The translations under genes were made by a program, and so were the position numbers. DNA of 38,992 bases from Parabacteroides distasonis (GTDB lineage Bacteria; Bacteroidota; Bacteroidia; Bacteroidales; Tannerellaceae): the NCBI RefSeq assembly GCF_004793765.1, contig NZ_SRYM01000037.1:1-38992 (forward strand). Reading direction: 5' to 3'. Shown here piece by piece: positions 17,406 through 25,734 of the stretch. Below the pieces are notes generated by a model, which did no database searches, was not told the origin of the DNA, and was given only the letters and a program-made list of their open reading frames with translations. Positions within the stretch are counted from its first letter, which is position 1, and the number at the start of each line of letters is the position of its first letter.

Positions 17406-18248
17406 CTATGCTTTGCAGGGAATAATTCCCTTATCGTGTAGATAACCGGCCATTTCTTTCTGTACGGCATGTGCCGCCTCACGGGCTACGTTGGCGAAAG
17501 CCTCCGTCTTATCCGCATAAATAATCGCACGGGAAGAATTTACCAAAAGACCGCATTGGTCGTTCATCCCGTATTGGGCTACTTCCGCCAAGCTTCCGCC
17601 TTGAGCGCCCACGCCCGGAACTAACAAGAAATGATTCGGGGCCTGTTTGCGGATATCAAGGAACATCTTGCCTTGGGTAGCGCCCACTACATACATCATT
17701 TGCTCGTCGGTAGCCCACTCTTGCGATTTCTTTAATACTTTCTCGAAAAGACGTTCACCATTTGCGTCTTCCGTCATTTGAAAGTCATGTGAGCCTTTAT
17801 TGGAGGTCAAGGCCAATAAGATTACCCAAGCCTCCGGGTAGATCAAGAAAGGTTTTACGCTATCCTCGCCCATATAGGGAGCGACCGTTACGGCGTCTAC
17901 CTTGATATGATCGAAGAAAGAACGGGCATACATCTCAGAGGTATTTCCGATATCACCGCGTTTTGCGTCGGCGATGATAAATTGATCGGGATAATTCTCC
18001 CGTAAGTAAGCCACTGTTTTCTCAAAAGCCATCATACCCTTTGTGCCGAGGCTCTCGTAAAAAGCCAGATTCGGCTTGTAAGCGACGCAATAATCGGCGG
18101 TAGCGTCGATGATCGCTTTATTGAACGCGAAAATAGGATCTTCTTCCGACAATAGATGTTGCGGGATCTTTTTTATATCTGTATCTAATCCGACACAAAG
18201 GAAGGATTGTTTCTTTTTTATATTCTCGAATAGTTGTTGTTTGTTCAT
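17406..18248 (-). CDS. pyrF: orotidine 5'-phosphate decarboxylase PyrF (type 2)
   Basis: PyrF converts orotidine monophosphate to UMP, the last step of de novo UMP synthesis. At 280 residues it belongs to the longer type 2 group. The active-site motif is [15 protein letters not shown] near residue 92, preceded by the substrate-binding GLDTD near the N-terminus. The phosphate-binding part lies near [11 protein letters not shown] and LLVNSSRAI. It is the third gene of the purM-prfA-pyrF set, 32 bp after prfA, so the transcript joins purine synthesis, translation termination and pyrimidine synthesis. Confidence 0.96.
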   Translation of the reverse strand: MNKQQLFENIKKKQSFLCVGLDTDIKKIPQHLLSEEDPIFAFNKAIIDATADYCVAYKPNLAFYESLGTKGMMAFEKTVAYLRENYPDQFIIADAKRGDIGNTSEMYARSFFDHIKVDAVTVAPYMGEDSVKPFLIYPEAWVILLALTSNKGSHDFQMTEDANGERLFEKVLKKSQEWATDEQMMYVVGATQGKMFLDIRKQAPNHFLLVPGVGAQGGSLAEVAQYGMNDQCGLLVNSSRAIIYADKTEAFANVAREAAHAVQKEMAGYLHDKGIIPCKA

Positions 18249-18280
18249 TTTCTTATTCTGTATGAAATGATTGGATGTGT

Positions 18281-19390
18281 TTACAATTCAGACTCTTTCA
18301 ATCGCTCTGCGTTCTCCGCTACGATCAGGTGGTCCAAGCAATCTTGAATTTCACCGTCCATAAAGGCTGAAAGATTATAGATCGTGTAATTGATACGGTG
18401 ATCCGTAATACGTCCTTGCGGGTAATTGTACGTACGGATCTTTGCGGAACGGTCACCGGTAGATACCATGGTCTTACGCTTGCTGGCGATATCATCTAGG
18501 TATTTCTGGTGTTCCTTGTCATAAATAAACGAACGAAGACGGGTAAGCGCCCTTTCTTTGTTCTTCGGCTGGTCTCGTGTCTCCGTACATTCGATCAAGA
18601 TTTCCTCACTCACTCCTGTAATAGGGTTCTTCCAGACATAACGTAGGCGAACACCTGATTCCACCTTGTTTACGTTCTGACCACCGGCACCACCGGAGCG
18701 AAAGGTATCCCATTTTATCTCTCCTTCATTAATCTCAACATCAAATTCATCCGCTTCAGGCAATACGGCGACCGTGGCGGCGGAGGTATGTACACGTCCT
18801 TGCGTTTCCGTAGCCGGTACGCGCTGTACGCGATGTACACCGGACTCATACTTCAACGTACCGTATACTTTCTCGCCCGATACCGTGAAGATGATTTCCT
18901 TAAAGCCGCCGGACGAACCTTCGCTAAAGCTAGACACGCTTATTTTCCATCCCTTCAGTTCACAATACTTCACATACATACGATATAGATCACCGGCGAA
19001 AAGGGCGGCTTCGTCACCTCCCGTTCCTCCTCGTATCTCAACGATTGCGTTCTTGTCGTCTTGCGGATCAGCGGGGACGAGCAATAATTTTATCTCTTCT
19101 TCCAAAGAGGGAATACGTTCGTTGCAGGTATCCAGCTCTTCACGGGCCATTTCCCGCATTTCCGGATCTTGCTCGGAATCAAGCAAGGCTTTCGCTTCCT
19201 CTATCCCGTTCAAGATTTTCACGTATTCCGAACGAGCTCCCACGATTTTCTCCAGATCACGGTACTCTTTGTTCAGTTTTACGAACCGTTTCATGTCGGC
19301 GATTACCGCCGGGTCGGTAATAAGGGTACCGACTTCCTCGAAACGGCTCACTAATCCGTCTAATTTACCAAGTAAACTATTTTCGGCCAT
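18281..19390 (-). CDS. prfA: peptide chain release factor 1 (RF1)
   Basis: RF1 reads UAA and UAG stop codons and releases the finished protein from the ribosome. At 369 residues it has normal length. The GGQ motif sits in [19 protein letters not shown] near residue 235, and the anticodon-like PxT motif is PAT in [16 protein letters not shown] near 190. The N-terminal helical domain is Glu-rich. It carries no frameshift site, unlike prfB of many bacteria. It starts 9 bp after the purM stop and is probably co-transcribed with it. Confidence 0.97.
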   Translation of the reverse strand: MAENSLLGKLDGLVSRFEEVGTLITDPAVIADMKRFVKLNKEYRDLEKIVGARSEYVKILNGIEEAKALLDSEQDPEMREMAREELDTCNERIPSLEEEIKLLLVPADPQDDKNAIVEIRGGTGGDEAALFAGDLYRMYVKYCELKGWKISVSSFSEGSSGGFKEIIFTVSGEKVYGTLKYESGVHRVQRVPATETQGRVHTSAATVAVLPEADEFDVEINEGEIKWDTFRSGGAGGQNVNKVESGVRLRYVWKNPITGVSEEILIECTETRDQPKNKERALTRLRSFIYDKEHQKYLDDIASKRKTMVSTGDRSAKIRTYNYPQGRITDHRINYTIYNLSAFMDGEIQDCLDHLIVAENAERLKESEL

Positions 19391-19399
19391 TTATCTTTA

Positions 19400-20566
19400 T
19401 TAATAGGTGAAGCGACCTTTCTCGCTTTCGATAATCAATTCATTTTTATCGGCTTCCTCTACGAAGCCCACGATTTGCGCATCAATACCAAAGCTTTTTG
19501 AGATACCGATTACTTCTTCCGCATACTCGGGAGCGATGTATATCTCCATCCGGTGTCCCATATTGAATACCTTGTACATCTCGCTCCAGTCCGTACCGCT
19601 CTGTTCCTGAATCGTGCGGAATAGCGGTGGGATAGGGAAGAGGTTATTCTTGGTTACACGTTTGTTCTCTACGAAATGCATAACTTTTGTCTGGGCCCCT
19701 CCCGAACAATGTACCATGCCATGGATCTGGGAGCGTAGTTTATCAAGCAATACCTTAATTACCGGTGCGTAGGTACGTGTCGGCGAAAGCACCATCTTTC
19801 CGGCGTCGATCCCTAATTCCTCGATCTTATCCGTAAGTTTCAATCCTCCGGAGTAAACCAATTCTTCGGGAACGGCGGCATCGTAGCTTTCCGGATATTT
19901 CTGCGCTAAATACTTGGAGAAGACATCATGGCGGGCGGAGGTCAGACCGTTGCTACCCATACCTCCATTGTATTCTTTCTCGTAAGTGGCTTGTCCGGAA
20001 GATGCCAGACCTACGATCACGTCTCCTCCTTGGATATTCTTGTTATCGATTACGTCCGAACGTTTCATGCGGCAAGTAACCGTACTGTCTACGATGATGG
20101 TACGAACCAAGTCGCCGACATCCGCAGTCTCGCCACCTGTCGCGTAGCAACCAACGCCCATCTCGCGTAATTCCGCTAATAATTCGTCCGTTCCGTTGAT
20201 GATCGCCGAGATCACCTCGCCCGGAACCAACAGCTTGTTACGTCCAATCGTGGAAGAGACCAAGATATTGTTTACCGCACCTACGCAGAGCAGGTCGTCG
20301 ATATTCATGATAAGAGCGTCTTGGGCGATACCTTTCCACACCGAAAGATCTCCGGTCTCTTTCCAGTACATATACGCCAAGGACGATTTGGTACCGGCGC
20401 CATCCGCGTGCATAATATTACAATATTCAGGATCACCGCCTAAGATATCGGGGATGATCTTACAGAACGCTTTCGGAAAAATTCCCTTATCGATGTTCTT
20501 TATCGCGTTGTGAACATCTTCTTTTGAAGCGGAAACGCCTCGCAGGTTATAACGTTGATCACTCAT
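19400..20566 (-). CDS. purM: phosphoribosylformylglycinamidine cyclo-ligase (AIR synthase)
   Basis: PurM closes the imidazole ring to make aminoimidazole ribotide in purine synthesis, using ATP. This 388-residue protein is longer than E. coli PurM (345). It shows the family features HADGAGTKS near residue 54, DALIMNIDDLLCVGA, the ATGGETADVGDLV stretch and GLASSGQATYE. The C-terminal part ends with the FNMGHRMEIYI segment (usually FNMGxGM). The variant length and motifs fit the Bacteroidetes form. It is the first gene of the purM-prfA-pyrF set. Confidence 0.93.
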   Translation of the reverse strand: MSDQRYNLRGVSASKEDVHNAIKNIDKGIFPKAFCKIIPDILGGDPEYCNIMHADGAGTKSSLAYMYWKETGDLSVWKGIAQDALIMNIDDLLCVGAVNNILVSSTIGRNKLLVPGEVISAIINGTDELLAELREMGVGCYATGGETADVGDLVRTIIVDSTVTCRMKRSDVIDNKNIQGGDVIVGLASSGQATYEKEYNGGMGSNGLTSARHDVFSKYLAQKYPESYDAAVPEELVYSGGLKLTDKIEELGIDAGKMVLSPTRTYAPVIKVLLDKLRSQIHGMVHCSGGAQTKVMHFVENKRVTKNNLFPIPPLFRTIQEQSGTDWSEMYKVFNMGHRMEIYIAPEYAEEVIGISKSFGIDAQIVGFVEEADKNELIIESEKGRFTY

Positions 20567-20587
20567 TGTACTATATTATTTGAATCG

Positions 20588-20595
20588 CAAAGGTA
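20588..20595 (-). promoter_or_regulatory. -7 element for purM-prfA-pyrF
   Basis: TACCTTTG on the minus strand is an exact TAnnTTTG match, 21 bp before the purM ATG. Confidence 0.55.
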
Positions 20596-20612
20596 ATACT
20601 TTTTTATGTTAC

Positions 20613-21521
20613 TTATCTAAGTTTTAAGACATCTCCTTCCTCCGGGATGTAATCTTTGTCTTTTTTATTCATTTTATACAGACTCTTGATCTGGATTCCG
20701 TACATCTGTGCGATACTGTGCATAGACTCTCCGACTTGTACTACATGGTCGTAATTCGGCTTGTCCGCTTTCTTCTTTTTCTTTTCCAGATATACGATAT
20801 CGCCTGCCTGTAACGGGAAGTCCTCGGGCACCTCGTTGAATTTTATTAACTGCTTGGCCTTGAATCCCATGCTTCGGGCGATCTGGTCTAAACTGTCGTT
20901 GTCCTTAGCGTATACATAGATCAGGCCGTGGGTACGATAGACTTGATAATTGAACACCGGAAGGTTTTGCTTCTTGGTAGAGGTTTTCTTTATTCCCTTG
21001 CCGGAGTCAAAGCGATATAACTCATAATCTTCGATAACCTTGATTAATTTATTCGCGTAAGCACGGTCGGTCGCGTAACCGCATTTTTGCAGCCCTTTGG
21101 CCCAGCCTTTGTAATCCTTGATGTTTAATTTGAACAGGCGTTCGTAGCGGGAGCGTTCGGCGAGGAAGCGGGAATGGTCGTCATAAGAATCCTCTACTCG
21201 TTTGTATTTCCTGAAGCACTCTCCTCGCAGGTCGTCGTTGTGATAGACCTTGCCACCCCGCCAGTCCGAATGGCATTTGATACCGAAGTGATTGTTGGAA
21301 CGTCTGGCCAAGTCGCTTTGCCCGGCTCCGGACTCCAGTAATCCTTGCGCTAGGGTGATACTTGCCGGAATGCGATATCTCTTTTGATGTTGAACCGCCA
21401 AATCACTGTATTTACTGATGTATTTTTGATAGGAAGTCAGCTTCCGCTGGCTTTCCGCACCCGCGCTTAAACAGACGAGGGACAAAAGCAATATGCTTAG
21501 GATACGAAAAGATAACCGCAT
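20613..21521 (-). CDS. secreted glucosaminidase with two LysM modules
   Basis: This 302-residue peptidoglycan hydrolase has a signal peptide (MRLSFRILSILLLSLVCLSA). The GH73-type N-acetylglucosaminidase domain (about 35-175) has the catalytic Glu in ASITLAQGLLESGAGQS and the family phrases NNHFGIKCHSDW and WAKGLQKCGYATD. Two LysM modules follow: one weak (about 205-250, from YVYAKDNDSLDQIARSM) and one clear (about 258-302, from HVVQVGESMHSIAQMYG). It probably cuts the glycan backbone in the periplasm during growth or cell separation. It has its own promoter at 21589-21558 and stands alone. Confidence 0.93.
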   Translation of the reverse strand: MRLSFRILSILLLSLVCLSAGAESQRKLTSYQKYISKYSDLAVQHQKRYRIPASITLAQGLLESGAGQSDLARRSNNHFGIKCHSDWRGGKVYHNDDLRGECFRKYKRVEDSYDDHSRFLAERSRYERLFKLNIKDYKGWAKGLQKCGYATDRAYANKLIKVIEDYELYRFDSGKGIKKTSTKKQNLPVFNYQVYRTHGLIYVYAKDNDSLDQIARSMGFKAKQLIKFNEVPEDFPLQAGDIVYLEKKKKKADKPNYDHVVQVGESMHSIAQMYGIQIKSLYKMNKKDKDYIPEEGDVLKLR

Positions 21522-21557
21522 GTCTTATATTTAATATGTAATGATTCGATTGGGAGG

Positions 21558-21589
21558 CAAATATAAGGAAAAGAACGTACATGGTCAAA
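21558..21589 (-). promoter_or_regulatory. Bacteroidetes-type promoter of the glucosaminidase gene
   Basis: On the minus strand a TTTG -33 box (21589-21586) and a TATATTTG -7 box (21565-21558) are separated by exactly 20 bp. The expected transcript start would be about 30 bp before the ATG at 21521. This is one of the two promoters in the window with both boxes well spaced. Confidence 0.75.
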
Positions 21590-21664
21590 ACCTTGCATGA
21601 AAGTAATCCGTACTTGCTTATATTCTTCTTTTGTAACCATCTTATTCTTCGTAAGATAAGACTG

Positions 21665-21748
21665 TATTCTTCATTCGCTGTCATTGAACGATCGTTCGCT
21701 GTCGTCGAATGATCATTCAATGGCGTCGAACGATCGTTCGACGACGGC
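21665..21748. repeat. 21-bp repeats built on 12-bp palindromes
   Basis: Perfect palindromes GAACGATCGTTC (21686-21697), GAATGATCATTC (21707-21718) and GAACGATCGTTC (21728-21739) recur every 21 bp with 9-bp spacers. The last one extends to a 20-bp perfect palindrome (21724-21743). A degenerate copy lies at 21665-21685. The middle copy carries compensating changes on both arms, so the symmetry is kept. The array lies upstream of both the glucosaminidase gene (about 97 bp from its -33 box) and the orphan gene at 21798. Confidence 0.85.
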
Positions 21749-21797
21749 GAATATGGAATATACGGGATCGCAGGAGACTTTATATGTGCGGGGATGA

Positions 21798-22385
21798 ATG
21801 TTTTTATTAGGATTGGTTCAACTTTTGCCTTATCTTGAGGATATAGACAGTCATTTCGGGTGGAGTGGTTGTTATTGGGTATTGTATGAGCCAAGAACAG
21901 ACCTTGCCTGTGGTACGAATAGTTATGGAGAACAGGATCTGATTCTGACTTATGTCAATAGTGGTATCGTCCCCAATGACTCAATAATGGAGCGGTATGC
22001 GGAGGAAATAGCTGAATTCGGAAAAATAACGGATACCCAACTTGTCTCAAGGTTAAAACCCTATGGGTTGGTAGATGACAAGGGAGATGTATTAATTCCT
22101 ATCATCAAGAGAAAACAAGACCGTTTTCATCAAATAACAGATAAACTGGTGGATGCTATTAGCGCGGAACTAAAGAGCAATTGCAACTCTTTGGCTACCC
22201 GATACGGAATTAAAGATGAAAAAGTGGCTATGGTGATCTTATACCATGAGGTGATGTGGAACTTGGTAGACAAATTGATTCAAGACCAGATAATAGCTAT
22301 TCCTTCCATTTTTAAGAATGAAGAAGCGAATAAAAGCCGATTAAATGAGGTGCTTTTCTTCATAGAAGGAGGGTTGATGCAATAA
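21798..22385 (+). CDS. protein of unknown function, perhaps a 5'-truncated gene
   Basis: I do not recognise this 195-residue protein. It has no signal peptide or obvious motif. The N-terminal 55 residues are rich in aromatic residues (HFGWSGCYWVLYE); the rest is mostly predicted helix with Lys, Glu, Asp and Ile, as in an alpha-helical soluble protein. A stop codon (TGA) directly precedes the ATG in frame, and the first residues do not look like a natural N-terminus, so the gene may be the rest of a longer one. A weak -7-like element (TATATGTG at 21781) is too near the start to be convincing. It lies alone between the palindromic repeats and a hairpin at 22420. Confidence 0.55.
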   Translation: MFLLGLVQLLPYLEDIDSHFGWSGCYWVLYEPRTDLACGTNSYGEQDLILTYVNSGIVPNDSIMERYAEEIAEFGKITDTQLVSRLKPYGLVDDKGDVLIPIIKRKQDRFHQITDKLVDAISAELKSNCNSLATRYGIKDEKVAMVILYHEVMWNLVDKLIQDQIIAIPSIFKNEEANKSRLNEVLFFIEGGLMQ

Positions 22386-22419
22386 AGGCAATAAATCGTA
22401 ATCCGGTGTTTGCTAGAGT

Positions 22420-22445
22420 GGTACCGAAAGATGATTTTCGGTACC
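22420..22445. terminator. possible bidirectional terminator
   Basis: A 10-bp perfect stem (GGTACCGAAA with TTTCGGTACC) has a 6-nt loop and lies between two converging genes. The T-tracts on either side are weak. Confidence 0.55.
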
Positions 22446-22454
22446 TCTATATTC

Positions 22455-23186
22455 TTAAAGGTGGGTGATACGTGCCAAATAGTCGTAATGTTCTCCTTCC
22501 TCTATCTTCTCGGCTTTGAAGCCGGCTTGCCTTGCGTATAGATTGAGCGTGTTGAAATCGATGTATAACCAATCAAATGAATCCCCCTTGATACTCTTAT
22601 ACTGCATACGGAAATCGATCTCTCCGAAATAATCATCCTCGGGGGCGATATCCAGATTCCCATCCTCATCCTCAAATAAATAACTTAAGTCGCTAGAGTC
22701 AAGTAAAAGCTGTCCGTCTCGGGCTAGAACCTCTTTCAAGCGGTGAAAGAAAGCCGGGAGATTCTCCAGTTTGCCTACGATCCCGGAACCGTTCATCAAG
22801 AGAAGAATGGTATCGAAAGGCCCGGTTAAGCTTTTGTTAAAAAAATTCTGTAAGCGAGCGTCTTTCACACCCCGTTTGTTCATCGCTTCTACGGAAAGAG
22901 GGGATATGTCGATAGCGGTAACCTCTTTACCCATTTCCTGCAAGGCCAAGGTGTGACATCCACTTCCGGCACCTACATCCAGTATCTTGCCTGTACAGAG
23001 CTGAAGGGCTTTCTGTTCCAAGGAGGGCATTTCTTGGAAAGTCCGGAATAATTGATTCACGGGAATCTCATCTTCATCGAACATGGAGGAGAATACACGG
23101 AGTTTGCTCGCTTTCCCATATGCGAGATAATCGATGATAGCGGCGCCCATCGGGTCTTTATCGGATGTAAGAAGCATTGAATGCAT
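22455..23186 (-). CDS. class I SAM-dependent methyltransferase
   Basis: This 243-residue protein has the Rossmann-type S-adenosylmethionine fold. Motif I is GKILDVGAGSGCHTLAL near residue 65, motif II is VTAIDISPLSVEAM, and FDTILLLMNGSGIVG is the motif IV region. The N-terminal 60 residues form a cap with DPMGAAIIDYL. The substrate cannot be read from sequence. No signal or membrane segment is present. It diverges from the cytidine deaminase gene; a near-match -7 element (TAATTTCG) lies at 23237-23230 on the minus strand. Confidence 0.85.
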   Translation of the reverse strand: MHSMLLTSDKDPMGAAIIDYLAYGKASKLRVFSSMFDEDEIPVNQLFRTFQEMPSLEQKALQLCTGKILDVGAGSGCHTLALQEMGKEVTAIDISPLSVEAMNKRGVKDARLQNFFNKSLTGPFDTILLLMNGSGIVGKLENLPAFFHRLKEVLARDGQLLLDSSDLSYLFEDEDGNLDIAPEDDYFGEIDFRMQYKSIKGDSFDWLYIDFNTLNLYARQAGFKAEKIEEGEHYDYLARITHL

Positions 23187-23312
23187 AGATCTTTGTTTTA
23201 TATATAAGGTATATTCTATGATGTGGGTGCGAAATTAATATATTCTTTTTATATTTATAGCCTATAAGAATTATAGTTAGGTTCCTTTCAAAACATTAAA
23301 GCGATCAAGAGA

Positions 23313-23789
23313 ATGAAAGAATTGAAATTAGAGACCCGGGTAGAGGTCTTTGCGGTAGGAGAATTGGACGATATATACAAGCGATTGTACGAGGCCGCTT
23401 TTGAAGCCTCGAAGAAAGCCTATGCTCCTTATTCCAAGTTTCATGTGGGAGCGGCGGTTCTATTGGAGAATGGCGAGATCCTTTCCGGGAATAATCAGGA
23501 AAACGCTGCCTATCCGTCCGGTCTTTGCGCGGAACGGACTACCTTGTTCTATGCGGGGGCACGTTATCCGGATGCGGCAGTTCGGATTTTGGCGATCGCT
23601 GCTCTGAAGGATGGGGAACGTGTGGATCTTGTCACGCCTTGTGGTGCTTGCCGGCAAGTGATGTTGGAAACCGAGCAACGTTATGACAAACCTATGAAAG
23701 TCCTACTTTGTGGAAAAGAGGAAGCGTATCTCATTCCGAGCGCGACGACCTTGTTGCCGTTTTGCTTCAGTAAGTCTGATTTGATCTGA
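23313..23789 (+). CDS. cdd: cytidine deaminase
   Basis: This 158-residue enzyme deaminates cytidine and deoxycytidine to uridine and deoxyuridine in pyrimidine salvage. The catalytic zinc site is complete: the first Cys and the proton-shuttling Glu in GLCAERTTLF near residue 72, and the CxxC pair in TPCGACRQV near 110. SKFHVGAAVL and ENAAYPSG are further family motifs. The size fits the homotetrameric type. It stands alone, divergent from the methyltransferase gene. Confidence 0.95.
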   Translation: MKELKLETRVEVFAVGELDDIYKRLYEAAFEASKKAYAPYSKFHVGAAVLLENGEILSGNNQENAAYPSGLCAERTTLFYAGARYPDAAVRILAIAALKDGERVDLVTPCGACRQVMLETEQRYDKPMKVLLCGKEEAYLIPSATTLLPFCFSKSDLI

Positions 23790-23799
23790 TAGAATAAAA

Positions 23800-23830
23800 A
23801 GAGGCAAGGACGATTCTTGCCCTTGCCTCT
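23800..23830 (-). terminator. terminator of the phosphohexomutase gene (and perhaps cdd)
   Basis: A 10-bp perfect stem (AGAGGCAAGG with CCTTGCCTCT) has an 11-nt loop. On the minus strand a run of five T's follows; the plus strand has no clear T-tract. Confidence 0.75.
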
Positions 23831-23851
23831 ATATGTAATAATTAAGTTCGA

Positions 23852-25600
23852 TTAGATTCCTAAAGAAGCCTTGATCTGATTGATCTTTTCTTCTGCCGCT
23901 TTCTCTGCCTCCGGCAATTCATCGATACTCTTTACCTTGGAGTGAACCTCGCAATAGAATTTGATCTTCGGTTCCGTACCGGAAGGACGGATAGATACTT
24001 TTGTATTATCTTCCGTGAAGTATTGAAGCACATTAGAGGTAGTAGGCATATCCAATGTAACGGTTTCGTTCTCCGCATAGTCCTTGCCTTTCAATGTGGA
24101 GTAATCGTAGAAATAAGTAACCTTAGAACCAGCGATCTCAGTCAACGGGTTTTCACGGAACTTCTTCATCATAGCCTCGATCTCTTCCGCTCCACTCTTA
24201 CCTTTCTTGACGACAGAGATACCTTTCTCCTTAGAGAAGCCATATTCTACGTAAATCTTTTGAAGCAATTGATACAAGCTCAGACCTTGATCTTTTGCCC
24301 AAGCAGCGATCTCGGCTAAGATAACACAAGCGGAAACAGCGTCTTTATCGCGAACGAAGTCCTCGCAAAGGAATCCGTAGCTTTCCTCGCCACCACCAAT
24401 ATAGTTTTTCTTACCTTCGTTCTCACGCATTACGTTAGCGATCCATTTGAAGCCTGTGTAAACATCGTATATCTCCACGCCATTACGTTCGGCGATCGTC
24501 TTGATCGTCTCTGTCGTAACGATTGTCTTTACGATATATTCTTTACCGTTGATCTTGCCCAACTCTTTCCAGCGAGTGATCAAATAGTAAACGAACATCA
24601 AAGCGGTTTGGTTACCATTCAAAAGTACCCATTCGCCTTCGTTATTCTTAACGGCGGCACCTACACGGTCTGCGTCCGGATCGGAAGCCATAACCAATTC
24701 AGCGTCGGTCTCTTTTGCTTTCTCTACGGCCATAGCTAAAGCGGCCGGCTCTTCCGGGTTCGGAGAGATAACCGTCGGGAAATCACCACTGACAACATCT
24801 TGTTCCGGTACATGGATGATGTTCGTGAATCCGTAAGCTTTCAAAGCGGCAGGAACCAATTTAACACCAGTTCCGTGGATCGGAGTGTATACGATCTTCA
24901 TATCCTTATGGCGGGAAATAGCCTCCGGAGACAAAGAAATCGCTGTTAACTCCTTAATGTATTCATCATCGATCGCCTGTCCGATAATCTCGATCAAATC
25001 TTTATTTCCATTGAATTTAATCTCGCTAGCGTTACGGATCTTGTTCACCTCGGCGATCGTATTCTTATCGTGCGGGGCGATCATTTGTGCGCCATCATCC
25101 CAATACGCCTTGTAGCCGTTGTATTCTTTCGGATTGTGAGAAGCCGTCAAGATGATACCGCTTTGGCATCCCAGTTTACGGATAGCGAATGACATTTCCG
25201 GAGTCGGACGCAAATCTTCGAATAAATAAACCTTGATGCCGTTAGCGGAGAAGATATCGGCAGATATTTCCGCAAACTTACGGCTGTTGTTACGGCAATC
25301 GTGACCGATGACAACCTTTATCTGTTCTAAATCCCCGAATTCTTTTTTCAGATAGTTGGATAAGCCTTGGGTAGCCGCACCAACCGTATATATATTCATA
25401 CGATTTGAACCTACGCCCATGATTCCTCGCAATCCTCCTGTGCCGAATTCTAGGTCTTTATAAAAACACTCGATTAACTCAGTAGGATCTTCGTTGTCAA
25501 GTAACGCTTGGACTTGAGCACGAGTTTCCGCATCATAACTTTTCGTAAGCCATCCTTGTGCCTTACTTCTTACCATTTCTAATAAGTCGTTGTTTTCCAT
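23852..25600 (-). CDS. phosphoglucomutase / phosphomannomutase family enzyme
   Basis: I start this gene at the ATG at 25600 (582 residues); an upstream start at 25642 would add 14 low-complexity residues in a region that looks untranslated. The enzyme moves phosphate between C1 and C6 of a hexose. The active-site phosphoserine is in LTASHNPKEYNGYK near residue 140, the metal-binding loop is ASDPDADRVG near 300, the sugar-binding loop is GGGEESYG near 390 and the phosphate-binding loop is RPSGTEPKIKFY near the C-terminus. The length fits the long PGM2-like group. Whether glucose, mannose or another sugar is preferred cannot be decided. Confidence 0.93.
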   Translation of the reverse strand: MENNDLLEMVRSKAQGWLTKSYDAETRAQVQALLDNEDPTELIECFYKDLEFGTGGLRGIMGVGSNRMNIYTVGAATQGLSNYLKKEFGDLEQIKVVIGHDCRNNSRKFAEISADIFSANGIKVYLFEDLRPTPEMSFAIRKLGCQSGIILTASHNPKEYNGYKAYWDDGAQMIAPHDKNTIAEVNKIRNASEIKFNGNKDLIEIIGQAIDDEYIKELTAISLSPEAISRHKDMKIVYTPIHGTGVKLVPAALKAYGFTNIIHVPEQDVVSGDFPTVISPNPEEPAALAMAVEKAKETDAELVMASDPDADRVGAAVKNNEGEWVLLNGNQTALMFVYYLITRWKELGKINGKEYIVKTIVTTETIKTIAERNGVEIYDVYTGFKWIANVMRENEGKKNYIGGGEESYGFLCEDFVRDKDAVSACVILAEIAAWAKDQGLSLYQLLQKIYVEYGFSKEKGISVVKKGKSGAEEIEAMMKKFRENPLTEIAGSKVTYFYDYSTLKGKDYAENETVTLDMPTTSNVLQYFTEDNTKVSIRPSGTEPKIKFYCEVHSKVKSIDELPEAEKAAEEKINQIKASLGI

Positions 25601-25662
25601 GTTTATAATATTATTGTGTTTATTGTTGAGCAATCTACTCAATACGATAAATATACGAGAAA

Positions 25663-25693
25663 CAAATATACGAATTTCTTAAAGTAAAGCAAT
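25663..25693 (-). promoter_or_regulatory. promoter of the phosphohexomutase gene
   Basis: On the minus strand ATTG (25693-25690) and TATATTTG (25670-25663) are 19 bp apart, close to the Bacteroidetes -33/-7 consensus. The -7 box is 62 bp before the chosen ATG, which supports the start at 25600 or 25642. Confidence 0.55.
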
Positions 25694-25734
25694 CAAAGGA
25701 CTTATATTTTGCCTAAAAAATGCGATAAATCGTT

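Noticed and set aside
18281-19390. A frameshift site in the release factor gene
   Set aside because: This is RF1 (PAT motif), not RF2; the frame is uninterrupted and there is no in-frame UGA.
21665-21748. A short CRISPR-like array
   Set aside because: The 9-bp gaps are too short for spacers and are themselves similar to each other; no cas gene is present.
21412-21894. A 160-residue minus-strand open frame with a 7-residue NDRS-type repeat
   Set aside because: It overlaps the start of the glucosaminidase gene and its good promoter in another frame, and overlaps the plus-strand orphan gene. Its repeat is simply the translation of the 21-bp palindromes.
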